Source: Oxyruncus cristatus (lineage: Eukaryota > Chordata > Aves > Passeriformes > Cotingidae). Taken from it: a DNA stretch of 64,000 nt. Below, piece by piece: positions 52,587 through 64,000 of this stretch. A model generated the notes under the pieces. The model ran no database searches, had not been told where the DNA came from, and worked only from the letters and a program-made list of their open reading frames with translations. Location: the NCBI GenBank assembly GCA_013399855.1, contig VXAY01012532.1:579441-643440 (forward strand), written 5' to 3'. The first letter of the stretch is position 1, and every line of letters starts with the position of its first letter. A program made the position numbers and the translations under genes.

Positions 52587-55500
52587 CATTTCATCACCCT
52601 TCTGTAAGCAATCCCCAGAACTCATCACCCCCACCTGCCCTCCACCCCCAAATATGGTTGGTTATGTGCCCTTTCCCCTATTCTCTTACAGGAAATATGG
52701 GTTGCAAATACCTCACACTTCTTCCAGGCATACATTCCCTTACTTACCTATGGCTTTTGTTGGAGATGTAAGGGGGACTCTCAAAAGCCTCAACCTACAA
52801 AACCTATTGTCCTTTCATAGAAGAGAATGAAATTACTTTGATTTGGATTGTTTTTTAAAAACACAACATTACTCTTCTTAATTTGTTTTTCTCATTTGGT
52901 TTCAGATAGTTATTTGTTATGCCTTTCTTTAAAGCATGTTTGTGTTTTCTATTACTCAGAGATGTTACACTCAAAATCTTGTTATGGGCAAAAGAGAACA
53001 CATGACGTTAATGATTATTGGCCTAAAATTATTAGGTCAATTATTGTATGAACATATCATATTATCTGGTATAATATGTAAGAGTCCCATACAGCTAAAA
53101 AGGTCATATAAAACCTTACAGTTATGTGCCCCCTTTCTCCAGTGTTACCCTCTCAAAAATTCTCTGGTCCTAATTCTGTCACTTCAATCTTGCTCAAAAA
53201 GAAGGAGAAGGAAGTTTCTAAAAGCAGTTAATTATGCCAAGATCTGGGAGGAGTGTGGTGTACAATCTTCCTTTCATGTCACTTGGGCTCTGCCTGGGTT
53301 TCCCTCTTTCCCTGCTTGTCCTGAGGGATAAGCTGCTCAAGAGCACACTCTAACTTACATATGCTACATGCTAGCTTATCTGAAAACTACTTGCTCCTCA
53401 GATTCAAACAACTAAACTCTATTGAACAGTGTTAAATTGCAGCAATTAAAAAATATTTAGGCCCTGCGTGAGGCTTCATAAAAAAATATGGTGGCCTTAA
53501 AGAGGGGAGATATTTTTCTAGGTTACAGACATCAATAAACAGGAAAGTCTATACTCCATGAAGTGTAGTTTTATGTAGCATGAAAAGCTACATGAGCACA
53601 CTCTTTATGGTACTGTGCTCTGTAGGTCATGTTGTATGGTTTCTCTCTACTTGAGTAAAGTTCTTCAAAGCAATTAGGTTATTCTAGGATGACACGAAGG
53701 AAGCTTAAACCAATCTCTTCCCCATAAAAAAGTCATACCCAGGAGAAGGCAGTAGTGTTAGTAGAAAGAACTGCACAGGATATTAAAGATTCATGGAAAT
53801 CTTCTGCTGAGCAATGATAAATAAAATGTATTCTCCAAAGCATAAATCTAAAGCATATATCAGCTGCTATAGGAATCCTACATGCTCTATTACTTACTTG
53901 TATTTAACCACCAACACATCTGAAGAAATATTTGGTATTAGAAAACATATCTTAACTGGAAAGTTAAATAAGTAATTATTTTCCTTAACAAGGAAAATAA
54001 TCAAGGTGAACTGTGGAACACACTTAGAGACAGCGAGATTCACTCATGTAGAACCTTTTATTAATCCTGCAGGGACACTCGTGTCTTTGGGTACTTACCA
54101 CTGGAAAGGGCAAAGCATTGCAAATTGTGTTTAGGGAACAATTCTTTATTAGTAATAAGATGAACTTGTGCAATAACTTGATAGAACATTCTTGAATCTA
54201 TGATTCAAATTACTAAAATACTCCCTGCACATATCAAGTAGATATAAAATGTCACTAAGTTGTAAAGTGCATTTGTATATACTATGCAGAATCTTAGTTT
54301 TTCTTGGTTTGCATTTTGTTCTGTTTTATATAAACAGACTTATTTTACAGTCTATCTATGAAGTCAAAACTGCAGGGTTTTTTCCAAATTCAGTCCAATA
54401 AATTCTTCCTTTCCTTGTCAGGTCATTAATTTTTATTTCAAATTCTCCATTAACTTTGTTCTTAGAAAATAGAATCTAAGTTTATGAGTAAGGTAAGTTT
54501 ATAATTCAAGATAACAAGTCCCACTTTTCCAGGAGAGTATATTGTTAATGTTTTTATTAACTTTTCCATGTTTGGCAACAGACCAGGGAGTACTTCTATC
54601 TAAATGATTGTTTCTGGCATTCAGACAGTTTTTCTTACTGTCTTTTGAGCAATGATTATAAGCAGAGTGCAAGATGAAAAGAAAGTAATTTAGCTGATAG
54701 AAATATCTACCACCTTACATTTGCAAAGCAAGGATTATATTTTTTGTTCTGAACCACAACAGTGAGCCAGAGTATAAGAGAGTTTTAAAAGTTGATTTAT
54801 TAATCTGAAATGTGGATTTAATTCACTCTTAATCTATCTGTAAAACACCTTACAAAGGCTCTTTCACTCAAGAATCTCAAAGTAATATTATCAGTAGCAG
54901 AGACAGCAGCAATGTACACATGAGGTTAACATAATAAACTAGGTTGACTTTATCAGAGGAAAGAAATATTGCTTTAGCACTGGTCAGTGAAACATGCACT
55001 TCTACACATTATGACATAATTGCATTCATGCAGTTGGACAGGTTTTCTTATCATTACCCCTTGTGTACAATTGTAATAAATTTTCCTTCTCTCAGCTAAA
55101 TCTTGCAGCATGTGGAAAGACGATAGGTATTGATTGCTTACAATCTGAGTGGAAAAAATAATTACCGTAAAAAAAGAAAAATCTTATCAATTAATAAATT
55201 AATTTTAAAGGCGATATCTTTTTGACAGCTTGATCTGATATTCTATGATTCAGAAGTAGCTTATTGCAGTAAATAAAATAAATTCCAGCCTTTCTTAATG
55301 GAGGTGAAATTCTGAAAACCCCTTTCTCAACTGAAGGACTTTGAATGCTTATACACCTCCTTCTAGAGAAAAAAAAGTAAATATCATGCAAAAAACAAGA
55401 CCATAATGCAGAGTAAAGTGAGAACCTTTTCAGCTGCTCTAACTCTTGACTGTGTTGTATGGGACCCAAAGAGGGAGGAATGCTCACACAGAAGACAGAC

Positions 55501-56030
55501 AGGAGAAGAGAGTTCTACAGCTTGTGTATCACTAGGGGTACTTTCCTGCTAGAAGATCTGCTGCTTATGTATGTCAGTAGCCGAAAGTGGCTTCTCCTCC
55601 TGCACTCTGCCATCACTGGGTAGGCAGCAGATCCATTCCTCCTTCTTACAGAGGTTGTTATTCTCCCAGATAATTGCTTATTTCATCTCTGCATTGTCTG
55701 CCCTTCTTTTTTACTTCACAGCCTTGTATCTTTCCTGGCAAGCAAATCTCAGTGTCCACACTATCAGCATCTGTAACAGACTACAAGTCATATTGAGCTG
55801 AACAGATGGTGCCAGAAAAAAGTCAGTCTCTTCATCAGCCCTACTGCCAACTCAGCCTTCTCATCTCATTGTGGGGTGCCAGAGAGATTCCCAAATGCCG
55901 TGCTCAGACTCCCAAATAATCTTGAATCTTTTCTGTTCAGCCTTTGTGGCAAACAAACACGTTTCCTAGAAACATCAGCTGAAAATGTGCCCTTCTCAGT
56001 TGATTCTTTGTAGCCTAGTTTTTCATGTAT
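52587..56030. other. Noncoding stretch with one long open frame
   Basis: Mostly AT-rich. The plus frame 52936-53331 stays open for 131 codons. Its last third is less AT-rich (SKRRRRKFLKAVNYAKIWEE), but I recognise no domain, and a frame of this length is expected about once by chance in such a window. 55480-55990 is somewhat GC-richer and unidentified. It abuts the LTR at 56036. Confidence 0.45.
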
Positions 56031-56035
56031 GGCCT
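56031..56035. repeat. Left target-site duplication of the solo LTR
   Basis: GGCCT directly precedes the LTR's initial TG and is repeated directly after its final CA at 56812-56816. Confidence 0.75.
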
Positions 56036-56811
56036 TGTATGGCTTGCATGACAAGGTTTTGATAGTGGAGGGTCTACAAGGGGTGGCTTTGTGAGAAGCT
56101 GCTGTAAGATTCTCCCATGTCTGACAGAGCCAATGCCAGCCAGCTCCAATATGGACCTGCTGCTGGCCAAGGCCAAGCCCTTCAGTGACAGTGGTAGAAA
56201 TTCTGGGATAACGTATTTAAGAAGAAGAAAGATGTTATTGAAGCAATTGAAGCCAGAGAAGAGAGGAGTAGGTAAGAGCAACAGCCCAGCTGACATCAAG
56301 GTCAGTGAAGAAGGAGGGCAAGGAGGTGCTCCAGGCACCAGAAGAGAGGTTCCCCTGCAACCTATGGTACAGATCATGTGAAGCAGGCTGTCCCCCTGCA
56401 GCCCATGGATGTCCACAGGGAAGCTAATATCTACCTGTAGGCCATGAAGGACTTCATGCCAGAACACGTGAAAGCCCAAAGGAGAATGTGACCCCATGGG
56501 AAGCCAGCACTGGAGCAGGTTTGCTGGCAGGACTTGTGAACCTGTGAGGGACCCGCACTAGATCACTGAAGATATTTTCAAGGTTTGATTTTACATCTCA
56601 TTATCCTACTCTGATCTGATTGCTAGTAAATTCAGTTAATTTCCCTACATTGGATCTCTTTTGACCACAACAATAATTGGTGGGTCAATTATGTCCTTAT
56701 CTTGTTGCAGGAGCCCTTTCTTACATTTTCCATCCTCTGCCCAAATGAGGAGGGGAGGGATAGAGTGACTTTGGTGGGTATTTGGATCCCAGCTGGTTTC
56801 AACCCACCACA
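56036..56811 (+). mobile_element. Solo LTR of an avian endogenous retrovirus, complete ends
   Basis: The 776-base segment starts with TG and ends with CA, and is bounded by 5-base GGCCT duplications. Internal landmarks follow a common bird LTR. GCATGACAAGGTTTTGATAG (about 56045) and CATGTCTGACAGAGCCAATG (about 56117) lie in U3. A TATTTAAG TATA-type box lies at 56214-56221, followed by GTCAGTGAAGAAGGAGG. GACCCCATGGGAAGCCAGC lies near 56490, and the ending is GAGGAGGGGAGGGATAGAG then AACCCACCACA. The 5-base duplication fits class III (ERVL-like) elements, but the class is inference. No internal retroviral genes remain, as after recombination between two LTRs. Some internal U5 sequence appears deleted. 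The 96-codon plus and 160-codon minus frames inside it are incidental. Confidence 0.85.
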
Positions 56812-56816
56812 GGCCT
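56812..56816. repeat. Right target-site duplication of the solo LTR
   Basis: This GGCCT is identical to 56031-56035. Together the two copies fix both LTR boundaries. Confidence 0.75.
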
Positions 56817-57292
56817 CTTGGTAGCCTCAGTTCCTTAAATTCCTATACTTATCTACTGTGTCTGTATAGCTTTTAGCATTAAATGTGAATCAGATTATAC
56901 TTTTTCAGCAGAGTATTTATATTCAATAAGGCTAGAAAATTTTTCCACAGCTAAACAGTATTCTCCTGTAGCTCTTTCCAGAACATATTTCATGTTGGAC
57001 ATTGAGTCCAGGGAAATAGATTCCCCTGCTTGTTTTTATTTGCTCTGGCCTCTCCTCAGCTTCCAATGTTTTTAGTTTCTAAGTTTATATATTAGTGACA
57101 AAACCAAGACATCAAAAAAAAACACAACATTCAGTCTGGAATATGTACAACTTGAAACACTTCCATTGTTTTGTGACTTTTTTTTCAAAGGAAGGAAGAA
57201 ATATATTCAAGGTGGTATTAAAAAACCCAAAAACAAACCACTATTTGATATGAATTTCTACCTTTAGAGAATTTGCAATAAAATCAAAAGGA
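56817..57292. other. Noncoding spacer between LTR and CR1
   Basis: AT-rich sequence with no recognised element. Confidence 0.55.
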
Positions 57293-57456
57293 TCATAGAA
57301 TCACAGAATGTGTTGGCAGGGACCTTAAAGAGCATTTAGTTCCAACCACCCTGCCATGGGTAGGGACACCTTTCGCTAGACCAGGCTGCTCAGAGCTCCA
57401 TCCAACCTAACCCTGAGCGCTTCCACAGATGGGGTATCCACAACTTCACTGGGCAG
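57293..57456 (-). mobile_element. CR1 LINE 3' end, minus strand
   Basis: The plus strand reads TCATAGAATCACAGAATG, then GGCAGGGACCTTAAAGAGCA, GTTCCAACCACCCTGCCATG and ACACCTTTCGCTAGACCAGG. It continues GAGCTCCATCCAACCTAACC and CAACTTCACTGGGCAG. This is the well-known reverse complement of the avian CR1 3' terminus. The 3' end of the element is at 57293, and the copy is truncated to about 165 bases. It is less diverged than the copies at 11652 and 41768. The 62-codon frame at 57429-57617 starts in it and is not a gene. Confidence 0.92.
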
Positions 57457-59461
57457 AAGTGGTGAGTTGTAATTTTTTCTCTCACAAAAGAAGCAACCGA
57501 TGTTCTACTGTTTTCACACAAGTTTTGTATTTAAGAGAAGTCGGAAGGGAAACAAAAGCTTGGTTTCCTCTTCTATATTTGGGCACATCCCAGAGCATCA
57601 ACCACATGCATCCCTAGTTTCTTACATGAACATTGCAGGGAAACGGGATATCTTTTTAAAAGATATTTGAGAACTCTAGAAATAGGGTAATGTCAGGTTA
57701 AAATCTGATTTATTGAAAGAAAATGCAGAGTTACCTATTTTGGATAAGTGTATTACATTAGGGTACTGAAAAAATTGTACTTAGATGGAAGAAAAAACAT
57801 TATTTTTCCATTCCATCTCCCCTATACTCCTCTTTCTCTCTGTATTTCAATAAACAGAGTCATCCTTAACTATATTACATTCCCTTATATCTAGTGACAT
57901 TACTAGTCTACAGGTGTGAATTGCTTCTATGTTCTATTGTTTTATTCAATTTTTTTTTACTGTGTTCTTCATTAGATACATGTAGGATGTTGAACAAAAT
58001 TTTAAATCATCTATTATTGCAGTCTTGTGAGCTCTTTTCTGAAAGACAGCTTTTTCAAAGTACCTACCATTCATCTAGTAGATGGAACTTGTCTCCACAG
58101 AGGCACCTCTTCATGATACTTTCCAAAATGCCCTAGAAAAAAATTTGTATCTGTTTTTCTATATTCCAGATTATTTTTTGCACAGGAAAAATAATACTAC
58201 TACCAATAGAAAATAGTGTCAGTATATATAGTTTGCTGGGTTCTTTAGTGATAAGTCTGTGTTCATGCTGTATCATAAGTATTATTATGAAAGTGATTGT
58301 TTACAGTGGCCCTTGCTAATCTTCAGAACACCTGTTTCTTTCATAACTCCCACATAAAATTCTGCCATGAATAAAGAAACCTATGTGATATCTAAGTCAT
58401 TCAGGAATACTATTCATCTCTGCATGTTTCTCTGCTTCTTAGTTTTGGGTGGAAACAAAGACAACCACAGTAGCAGACATTCAGTGTCCCTGCAGTCTCA
58501 TTCCATCTCAGATCACACCTGCGAGATCCATTTAGATGTGTGAAGCTAACATCTCAGGAAAAACTTTCAGATCCTACCTTGCCACCCTTTTGTGTTTCCC
58601 ACAGGACAGCAAATATCTAAGCAACTTTATACAAAATCATTCTCTATTACCTCTCTATTAGCCCTGTGATCAGTCCTGTATCATGCTTCAAAGTCTTGCC
58701 AGTTGAAGAATTTTGCTGCCAGTGGTGCCAGATTAATTTAACTGCTCTCTGTTTAAGGGCTTGCTCTGGTACAAGTGGAAACAGGAAGAGGTGACTTGGG
58801 AAAAATGTCAACTTGGGAAAAATGTCAGACAGGAGGTAGAGTACTAGTCTACTTCTAATCACCAGTGTCTTGTACAGTAACAGGAACATCTTATTATTGC
58901 TCAAAAATGCCCAAGCTTCATGCACTTTAAGATTCAGTTTGCATTTTTTCCAGACATAGTACATTGGTTGCTCATGGTCAACCAATAATCTGAAAAACTT
59001 TCATCTTCCTGTCTTTCCAAATGATAAGGTCTCAATTTCTAACAGAAACTGTTATTAGTCCCCAAGTGTATGACCCTGGTCTTCATGCTATTGAATTATA
59101 TTCTACTTCTACTACTTCTAGCCTCATTTATATCAATGAGAATGTGCTAAAAATAGGCCCCTATGGAGACTGGGTTTCCTATTTTATCAAACACAAGGAA
59201 ATACTTCAGAAATTTTCTTTGCTTTATATATCAGAAGTAATCTCGTAGCACATTTGTTAATTTATTCTGTGGACAACATAGTTCCAAATGTTGCAAAGGT
59301 CAGAGAGGCAATATAACTTTTTAAAATTGATACTCTTTCTTTACATAACTGTGTTTAAATCATGCTGTACTTTCTAAAGACATTACATATTTTTATTAGC
59401 TGTCATGGATGCCTATACACAGCAAAGTGACTGCATTCAATTGCACTGTAAGGTGAATTGA
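57457..59461. other. Noncoding stretch, nothing recognised
   Basis: AT-rich sequence with a 19-base odd palindrome at 57648-57666 (ATATCTTTT, T, AAAAGATAT). A minus-strand frame of 112 codons at 58647-58985 lacks recognisable features. Confidence 0.5.
58794..58827. repeat. Perfect 17-base tandem duplication
   Basis: ACTTGGGAAAAATGTCA occurs twice without a spacer or mismatch (58794-58810 and 58811-58827). This is a recent small duplication or an assembly effect. Confidence 0.9.
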
Positions 59462-60039
59462 TGCCGGTTTTGGCTGGGGTAGAGTTAATTTTCTCCATAG
59501 GAAATAGCATGAAGCTACGTTTTGGATTTGTGGTGATCACAGTGTTGATGGCACTGGGATGTTTTGATTGTTGCTGAGCAGTTCTCACACAGCATCAAGG
59601 CCTTTTTCCATCCCTCACACTGCCTCACCAGGAAGGAGGCTGTGGGTGCACAAGGAGCTGGGAAGGGACACAGCTGTGACAGCTGACCCCAGCTAACCAA
59701 AAAGGACGTTCCATACCCTATGGTATCGTGCTCAGCACATAAAGTGGGGGGGGGAAAGCAGGAAGGGGCAGATGCTCAGAATGATGATGTGTGCTTCCCA
59801 AGGAACCATTACACGTGATAGAGTCCTGCTTTCTTGGAGATGGCTAAGCACCTGCCTGGCCATGAGAAGCGGTGAGTGATTTCCTTGCTTTGATTATTTG
59901 CACAGCTTTTGCTTTACCTATTAAGCCGTCTATCTAAAACGATGAGTTTTCTTACTTTGCAGATTCTCTCCCACGTCCTACTGAGGGGAGTGAGTGAGTG
60001 GCTGTGTGGGGCTTCATTGCCGCCTGGGGTTAAACCACA
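59462..60039 (+). mobile_element. Solo LTR of an avian endogenous retrovirus
   Basis: The start TGCCGGTTTTGGCTGGGGTA, then AGAGTTAATTTTCTCC and GTTTTGGATTTGTGGTGATC, mark the beginning of a widespread bird LTR group. The middle has GAAGGGACACAGCTGTGACA and AGCTGACCCCAGCTAACCAA, then a TATA-like CACATAAAG at about 59736 before a run of nine G. The end has GAGTGAGTGAGTGGCTGTGTGGGGCTTCATTGC and CTGGGGTTAAACCACA, the usual close of this group. I find no matching flanking duplication, so the exact ends may have mutated. No gag, pol or env sequence adjoins it. Confidence 0.85.
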
Positions 60040-61214
60040 ATGAAGAGGTACTATTACTGCAGTAGATGTTGCATTCAAACCAGAGAATTATAAATTACAT
60101 AAAGCTCAGCAGACTTGAAAATCCTGAATTACTTTTTTTAAAAAAAATTACTATGAGGGGGGCAAAAACATTTCATTTAGCCTTGATAAAGACATTATAA
60201 TTTGAAATATAAGATAGCTTCAATGATGGTTTTATTTCACTGCTTTTACATATTGAAATCAATGTAACGTGCTAAGTCTGTACTATTCAACATGAATACA
60301 GTTAAGGAACTGGGCTGAGAACAAACTTGCTTAAACTTCCTGATTTGCTGGTCTTCATCTAGTCATCAATATTTACTTAAAACTCAATCTAGTCATAGTC
60401 CATAATCCATAATCCATAATTCATAATTCATATTTCATTTTATCTTCTTGACAAGAATTATTATTTAATTACTTAGGCTAAAAAAAAAATAAATTCGACC
60501 TTCTCCCCTCTTGAAAGCCCAGTGCTTGCATTAAACACTTACTTTTAGAGTTTTAGGCCACAAAAAAGCATTCACATCTAATGTTCTAATTTATGCACCT
60601 CTTTCCCTTGTTCTATGCATCTCTTTACCAAAAAACAGGAAGAAACCCTGCTTCATTTGATGTCTTAATAAGCTTATTTAGGACAAGATAATAAAGATTT
60701 TCCCATCCAAATGCATGCTGATATAAATTAATTTTCAGTTACTGTTACTTAATAAATGACAGAAATAAAGCATTCAGAGGGAAACAAAAGATAAAACACA
60801 GAAAGAGATTTGTGTTTGTGTTATGTAGGTGTCTGACTAATCGTTAAACCAAAAATTAATTTTTCATTCCAGTGATATAACTCAGCCTTTTTAGTCTGAA
60901 GCCTGTGCTCTATTGCTTATTATGTTCTTGCAGTTATGGTCTAAAGTATGGTTTCTCGTGCCATATGTAGAGACCCTTCTTGGCCTGAGACTACACAATA
61001 TCAGTATTATGGAATATCATCTTAGCAGTATGGAAAAAATGAAGACCATGGCCATCCCAGCCCAAGTGGTCCCTGCAGTAAGATTGACCAAAATGTACAC
61101 AGATGAGGTAATTGTAAATAGTTAGTAGAAACTGTTCCTGTAGGATCTGAAATGATACACAGATGTTTTGTATGTAGCTTAAGATAGTAGCAGTAGCCAG
61201 CGTGCATGTGTGTG
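60040..61214. other. Noncoding stretch, nothing recognised
   Basis: AT-rich spacer between the LTR and the CR1. The 70-codon plus frame at 60913-61125 has no known features. Confidence 0.5.
60400..60436. repeat. 7-base tandem repeat (CCATAAT)
   Basis: About five units of CCATAAT, drifting to TCATAAT and TCATATT, follow one another. It is a small decaying minisatellite. Confidence 0.85.
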
Positions 61215-61878
61215 GGGTTGCTGGTCGACAGCCAGCTGAACGTGAGCCAACAGTGTGCCCAGGTGTCCAAGAATGTCAATGGCATCAGGGCTTGTATCAG
61301 AAATAGTATGGACAGCAGGATCAGGGAAGTTATTCTCCCCTGCACTCAACACTGGTGAGCCTCCACCTTGAGTATTGTTTTTGGTTTTGGGCCCCTCACT
61401 TTAAGAGGGGCACTGAGGTGCTGGAGCGTGTCCAGAGAAGGGCAAAGGAGCTGGTGAAAGCTCTGGAGCACAAATCCTATGAGGAGTGACTGAGGGAGGT
61501 GGGGTTGTTTAGCCTGGAGAAAAGGAGGCTCAGGGTGACCCTATGCCTCTCTACAACTACCCGAAAGGAGGTTTTAGCCAGGAAGGGGTCGGTCTCTTCT
61601 CCCAGAAAACTAGTGACAGGACAAGAGGAAATAGCCTCAAGTTCAGCCAGAGGAAGACAGGTTGGACATTAGGAGGAATTTCTTCAGAGAAAGGGTGATT
61701 GAACATTGGAATGGACTGCCCAGGGAGTTGGTAGAGTCACTGTCCCTGGAGATTTTTAAGGAAAGACTAGACATGGAACTTGGTGCTCTGGTCAAGTTGA
61801 CAAGGTGATTTTAGCTCATAGATTGGACTCAATGATCTCAGAGGTCTTTTCCAACCTAATTGATCCTGTGATTCTGTG
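61215..61878 (+). mobile_element. CR1 LINE, 3' segment with terminus
   Basis: The segment encodes, with stops and frameshifts, the C-terminal part of CR1 ORF2. Recognisable pieces are [20 protein letters not shown], then [20 protein letters not shown] and, after a stop, LREVGLFSLEKRRLR. The untranslated end follows with GGTTGGACATTAGGAGGAAT, GGAATGGACTGCCCAGGGAG, GGACTCAATGATCTCAGAGG and TTTTCCAACCTAATTGATCC. It closes in the short terminal repeat TGTGATTCTGTG. The 5' end is truncated in the region after the RT core. This is the best-preserved CR1 coding stretch in the window, yet it is inactive. Confidence 0.92.
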
Positions 61879-62414
61879 TGAGTGGGCGGATGGGACCATG
61901 GGCAAGCTGGCTATATGAATTTAGCAGAACAGATTTGCAGGGAGTTTCATCCCATCCAGCTTGAGAAAAGTTTGCAAGTGCCCTTCAACATATGGACCGC
62001 AACGCTCAAAAGATTCAGTTCTTCATAGAAGCTTCATCTTCAGGCAAAGAATCCCATTGAATTGGAATGCTTGGTTTTGTTTTTGTTTTTACCAATCTCC
62101 TGGAGTGTCTGTGTAGTAAGGCTGGTACAGCTAGCTGGTATCTCCTAATGAGTTTTGAGAACGCTTGTTCTCAGTTCCAAGTTACGACGGAGTCGAATAG
62201 GTATAACTACAGGTAGTTAATGCAGCTTTTGAATGAGACAGACAGAACACTAGTCTGGTGGTCTGGCTTCAGACTGGACCACTTGCAATCTACTTTTGCT
62301 TAGATATCTTTGGCTGATATATCTATATTGAAATGGGTTTGTTATTTTTTACTTTTTTTTTTTTTTTTAATCTGCACCAAATAATGTGATTCATCAAAGA
62401 ATCTGGAAGTATAC

Positions 62415-62458
<44 letters not shown>

Positions 62459-64000
62459 CATGGGTAAATTATCAACAAATGCCACATTCTGCAAATTTAG
62501 AACGTATCTGAAATAAGATTTCTATGTCTCATTTTTATTGCTGACCTAGTCAAGTTGGGAACAAACTATTTCTTTCTCTTTTTATTCTTTCTATTTTTGT
62601 GGTTGTGGAAGGGTTGTTTCAAAGAAACTAAAAAATTTTGGAATAGGCTTCTGAGAAGGGATTTGGCCTTTTTTTTTTCTGTTACAACTGGTTTCAGAAA
62701 TATGTCTTTGAGAAGCTAGCTTAATTTACATCATATTGAGGATGATGTCAGCAGCTGTTGGGTGTGGTCCAGTATAAATAAAGCTAGGTTGCAGGTTGTG
62801 AAAGAATTGTGCCAGAGATTTAAAATGAAAGACTTGACTTTATACAATCAACAATGACCTATAATAGCCCTCGTAAACGTGAAATGTTTTGTTAGCTTTT
62901 ACAAACTGCATAAGTCAACATTGTTATTAAGTAGCTCCTTTGCTTAAATTGGTAATAATTTGTAACTACTTTTTCAGGGAGGCAGATGATTTGCTAGTAT
63001 TATGTGTACAGGTGAAGTTATACGTTTATTCTCCCTTAAGTTCCAGAGCTAAAATAGCTTCCATGAAAAATAATAATGTAATACATTGCCTATTTACAAC
63101 TAGAAAGTACAGAAACAGGGAAAAATCTACATTAGGGAGCAGAATGTATATAGGATTTAGAGCCAGCTACACTTTGGAAAGTCAGATCATTTTAATTTGT
63201 AGTAGCACTTCAAGCAATCCTTAAACTTTGCCTGACCCATGACTTCACACAGTTTTAAACAGGAAAAAATATATTAAAAAAGGCTGCTACTATACACGCA
63301 CATTGACTTGCTAATACAGTAATCTTTCACTGCTATATAATTTGGGAGATAACTCTATGACAGCCAGCCCAAATGGGAAGCAATTAATGTGATAAGTACA
63401 GAAATTGTGTCCTTTAAAGCATCTTCTAACATATTGCCAAACCCCTGTTTCTGGACAACAGTTTAATAACTGCCTTGTCTGTTGATTTAATTTAATTAAT
63501 GTTGTCAATGGAAAACATTGTCGATAAATATAAATATTTACACTATAAAACATATTTTAGGAGATGTTTTGTTGCTACTAATAGCATACCGCTCATCATA
63601 AGCAGCATTTTTAGTTACATTACTGCTTGTTAGTAATGCCAAAAAATAGTGCCAAATGTTCTGGAAGTATATAACACAAAGTACAGTTCTCTCAACTGTG
63701 CTTTTCTTTCTCTCTTTCCCATATCAAATATTCTTTCTCTTTACTCTGTGTAAGCTTAGTGTAATTCTAGAGTGAGTTACTACTATTTAGGCTCAAAAAA
63801 AAAATAAAATCTGAATAAAAGAAATAATTAAAGTCAGTATATTTTCTCCCCCAACACCCCTGAAAGTTATGATGTTATCACATGAGGGAAAATAAAATAA
63901 AATAAATAATGTCTGGAAAGGTCATCAGTAAGGAAAAAAACCTCAAACAACAAATCACCAAACAGGATTTGTCAAAAGATAAAAGACCACCTTTGGCAGC
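61879..64000. other. Noncoding stretch to the window end
   Basis: AT-rich sequence with a poly-T tract at about 62346-62369 and AAAAT units at about 63890-63912. Around 62745-62780, TGATGTCA, CAGCTG and TATAAATA lie close together, but no coding exon follows. The 94-codon plus frame at 62940-63224 has no recognisable features. Confidence 0.45.
62415..62458. repeat. Compound AGAT/AGAC microsatellite
   Basis: Seven AGAT units (from 62415) change abruptly into about four AGAC units (to 62458). This is a typical compound tetranucleotide repeat, likely polymorphic in length. Confidence 0.95.

Noticed and set aside
52936..53331. 131-codon plus-strand frame
   Set aside because: I recognise no domain. 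By rough estimate about one such frame is expected by chance among all six frames of the window.
56015..56497. 160-codon minus frame and 96-codon plus frame
   Set aside because: Both lie inside the solo LTR, which has no coding function in these frames.
58647..58985. 112-codon minus-strand frame
   Set aside because: No recognisable domain. It contains the 17-base tandem duplication and unremarkable composition.
59462..60039. Target-site duplication around the second solo LTR
   Set aside because: The bases before 59462 and after 60039 do not match at 4, 5 or 6 positions, so no duplication is claimed.

Overview
This window looks like a gene-poor stretch of a bird nuclear genome. It is AT-rich and has no open frame that I can support as a host gene. 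Its recognisable content is typical of birds: several 5'-truncated or internally deleted CR1 LINE copies and solo LTRs of endogenous retroviruses. I found no tRNA, rRNA, CRISPR array, bacterial-type operon or convincing multi-exon gene. Family recognition is from memory of avian repeats; no search was run. Single ambiguous bases at 12285 and 51132, and a run of 12 N at 39278-39289, show that this is draft vertebrate assembly.

Layout: 1-4516 holds nothing recognisable apart from a short minisatellite. 4517-4929 has two inverted repeats that may belong to one old hairpin-forming repeat. 7480-7905 is an LTR fragment. 9648-10700 is a GC-richer block, probably degraded retroelement sequence on the minus strand. 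11652-12021 is the 3' end of a CR1. 20710-21640 is a CR1 that keeps its 5' region plus endonuclease and early reverse transcriptase (RT) pieces. 25249-25593 is a probable LTR. 27685-27776 is a short exon-like frame. 33295-33316 is a perfect 22-base palindrome. 36761-36851 is a TA microsatellite between near-identical direct repeats. 39226-39480 is an AT-only block with the assembly gap and a perfect 38-base tandem duplication. 41768-42045 is an old minus-strand CR1. 46400-47550 is a second CR1 with a 5' region, an RT core with a damaged catalytic motif, and a 3' part. 52542-52586 is a perfect 16-base inverted repeat built of forkhead-like sites. 56036-56811 is a solo LTR with TG...CA ends and a 5-base target-site duplication. 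57293-57456 is a minus-strand CR1 tail, 59462-60039 another solo LTR, and 61215-61878 a CR1 3' segment with its terminal repeat.

Nothing here works together as a pathway. The window is best read as intergenic or deep intronic DNA shaped by retroelement insertion, slippage of simple repeats and small duplications. I see no evidence of a new biological system. The items most worth a second look are the boundary-complete solo LTR, the two CR1 copies that keep their 5' regions, the palindromes at 33295 and 52542, and the exon-like frame at 27685.
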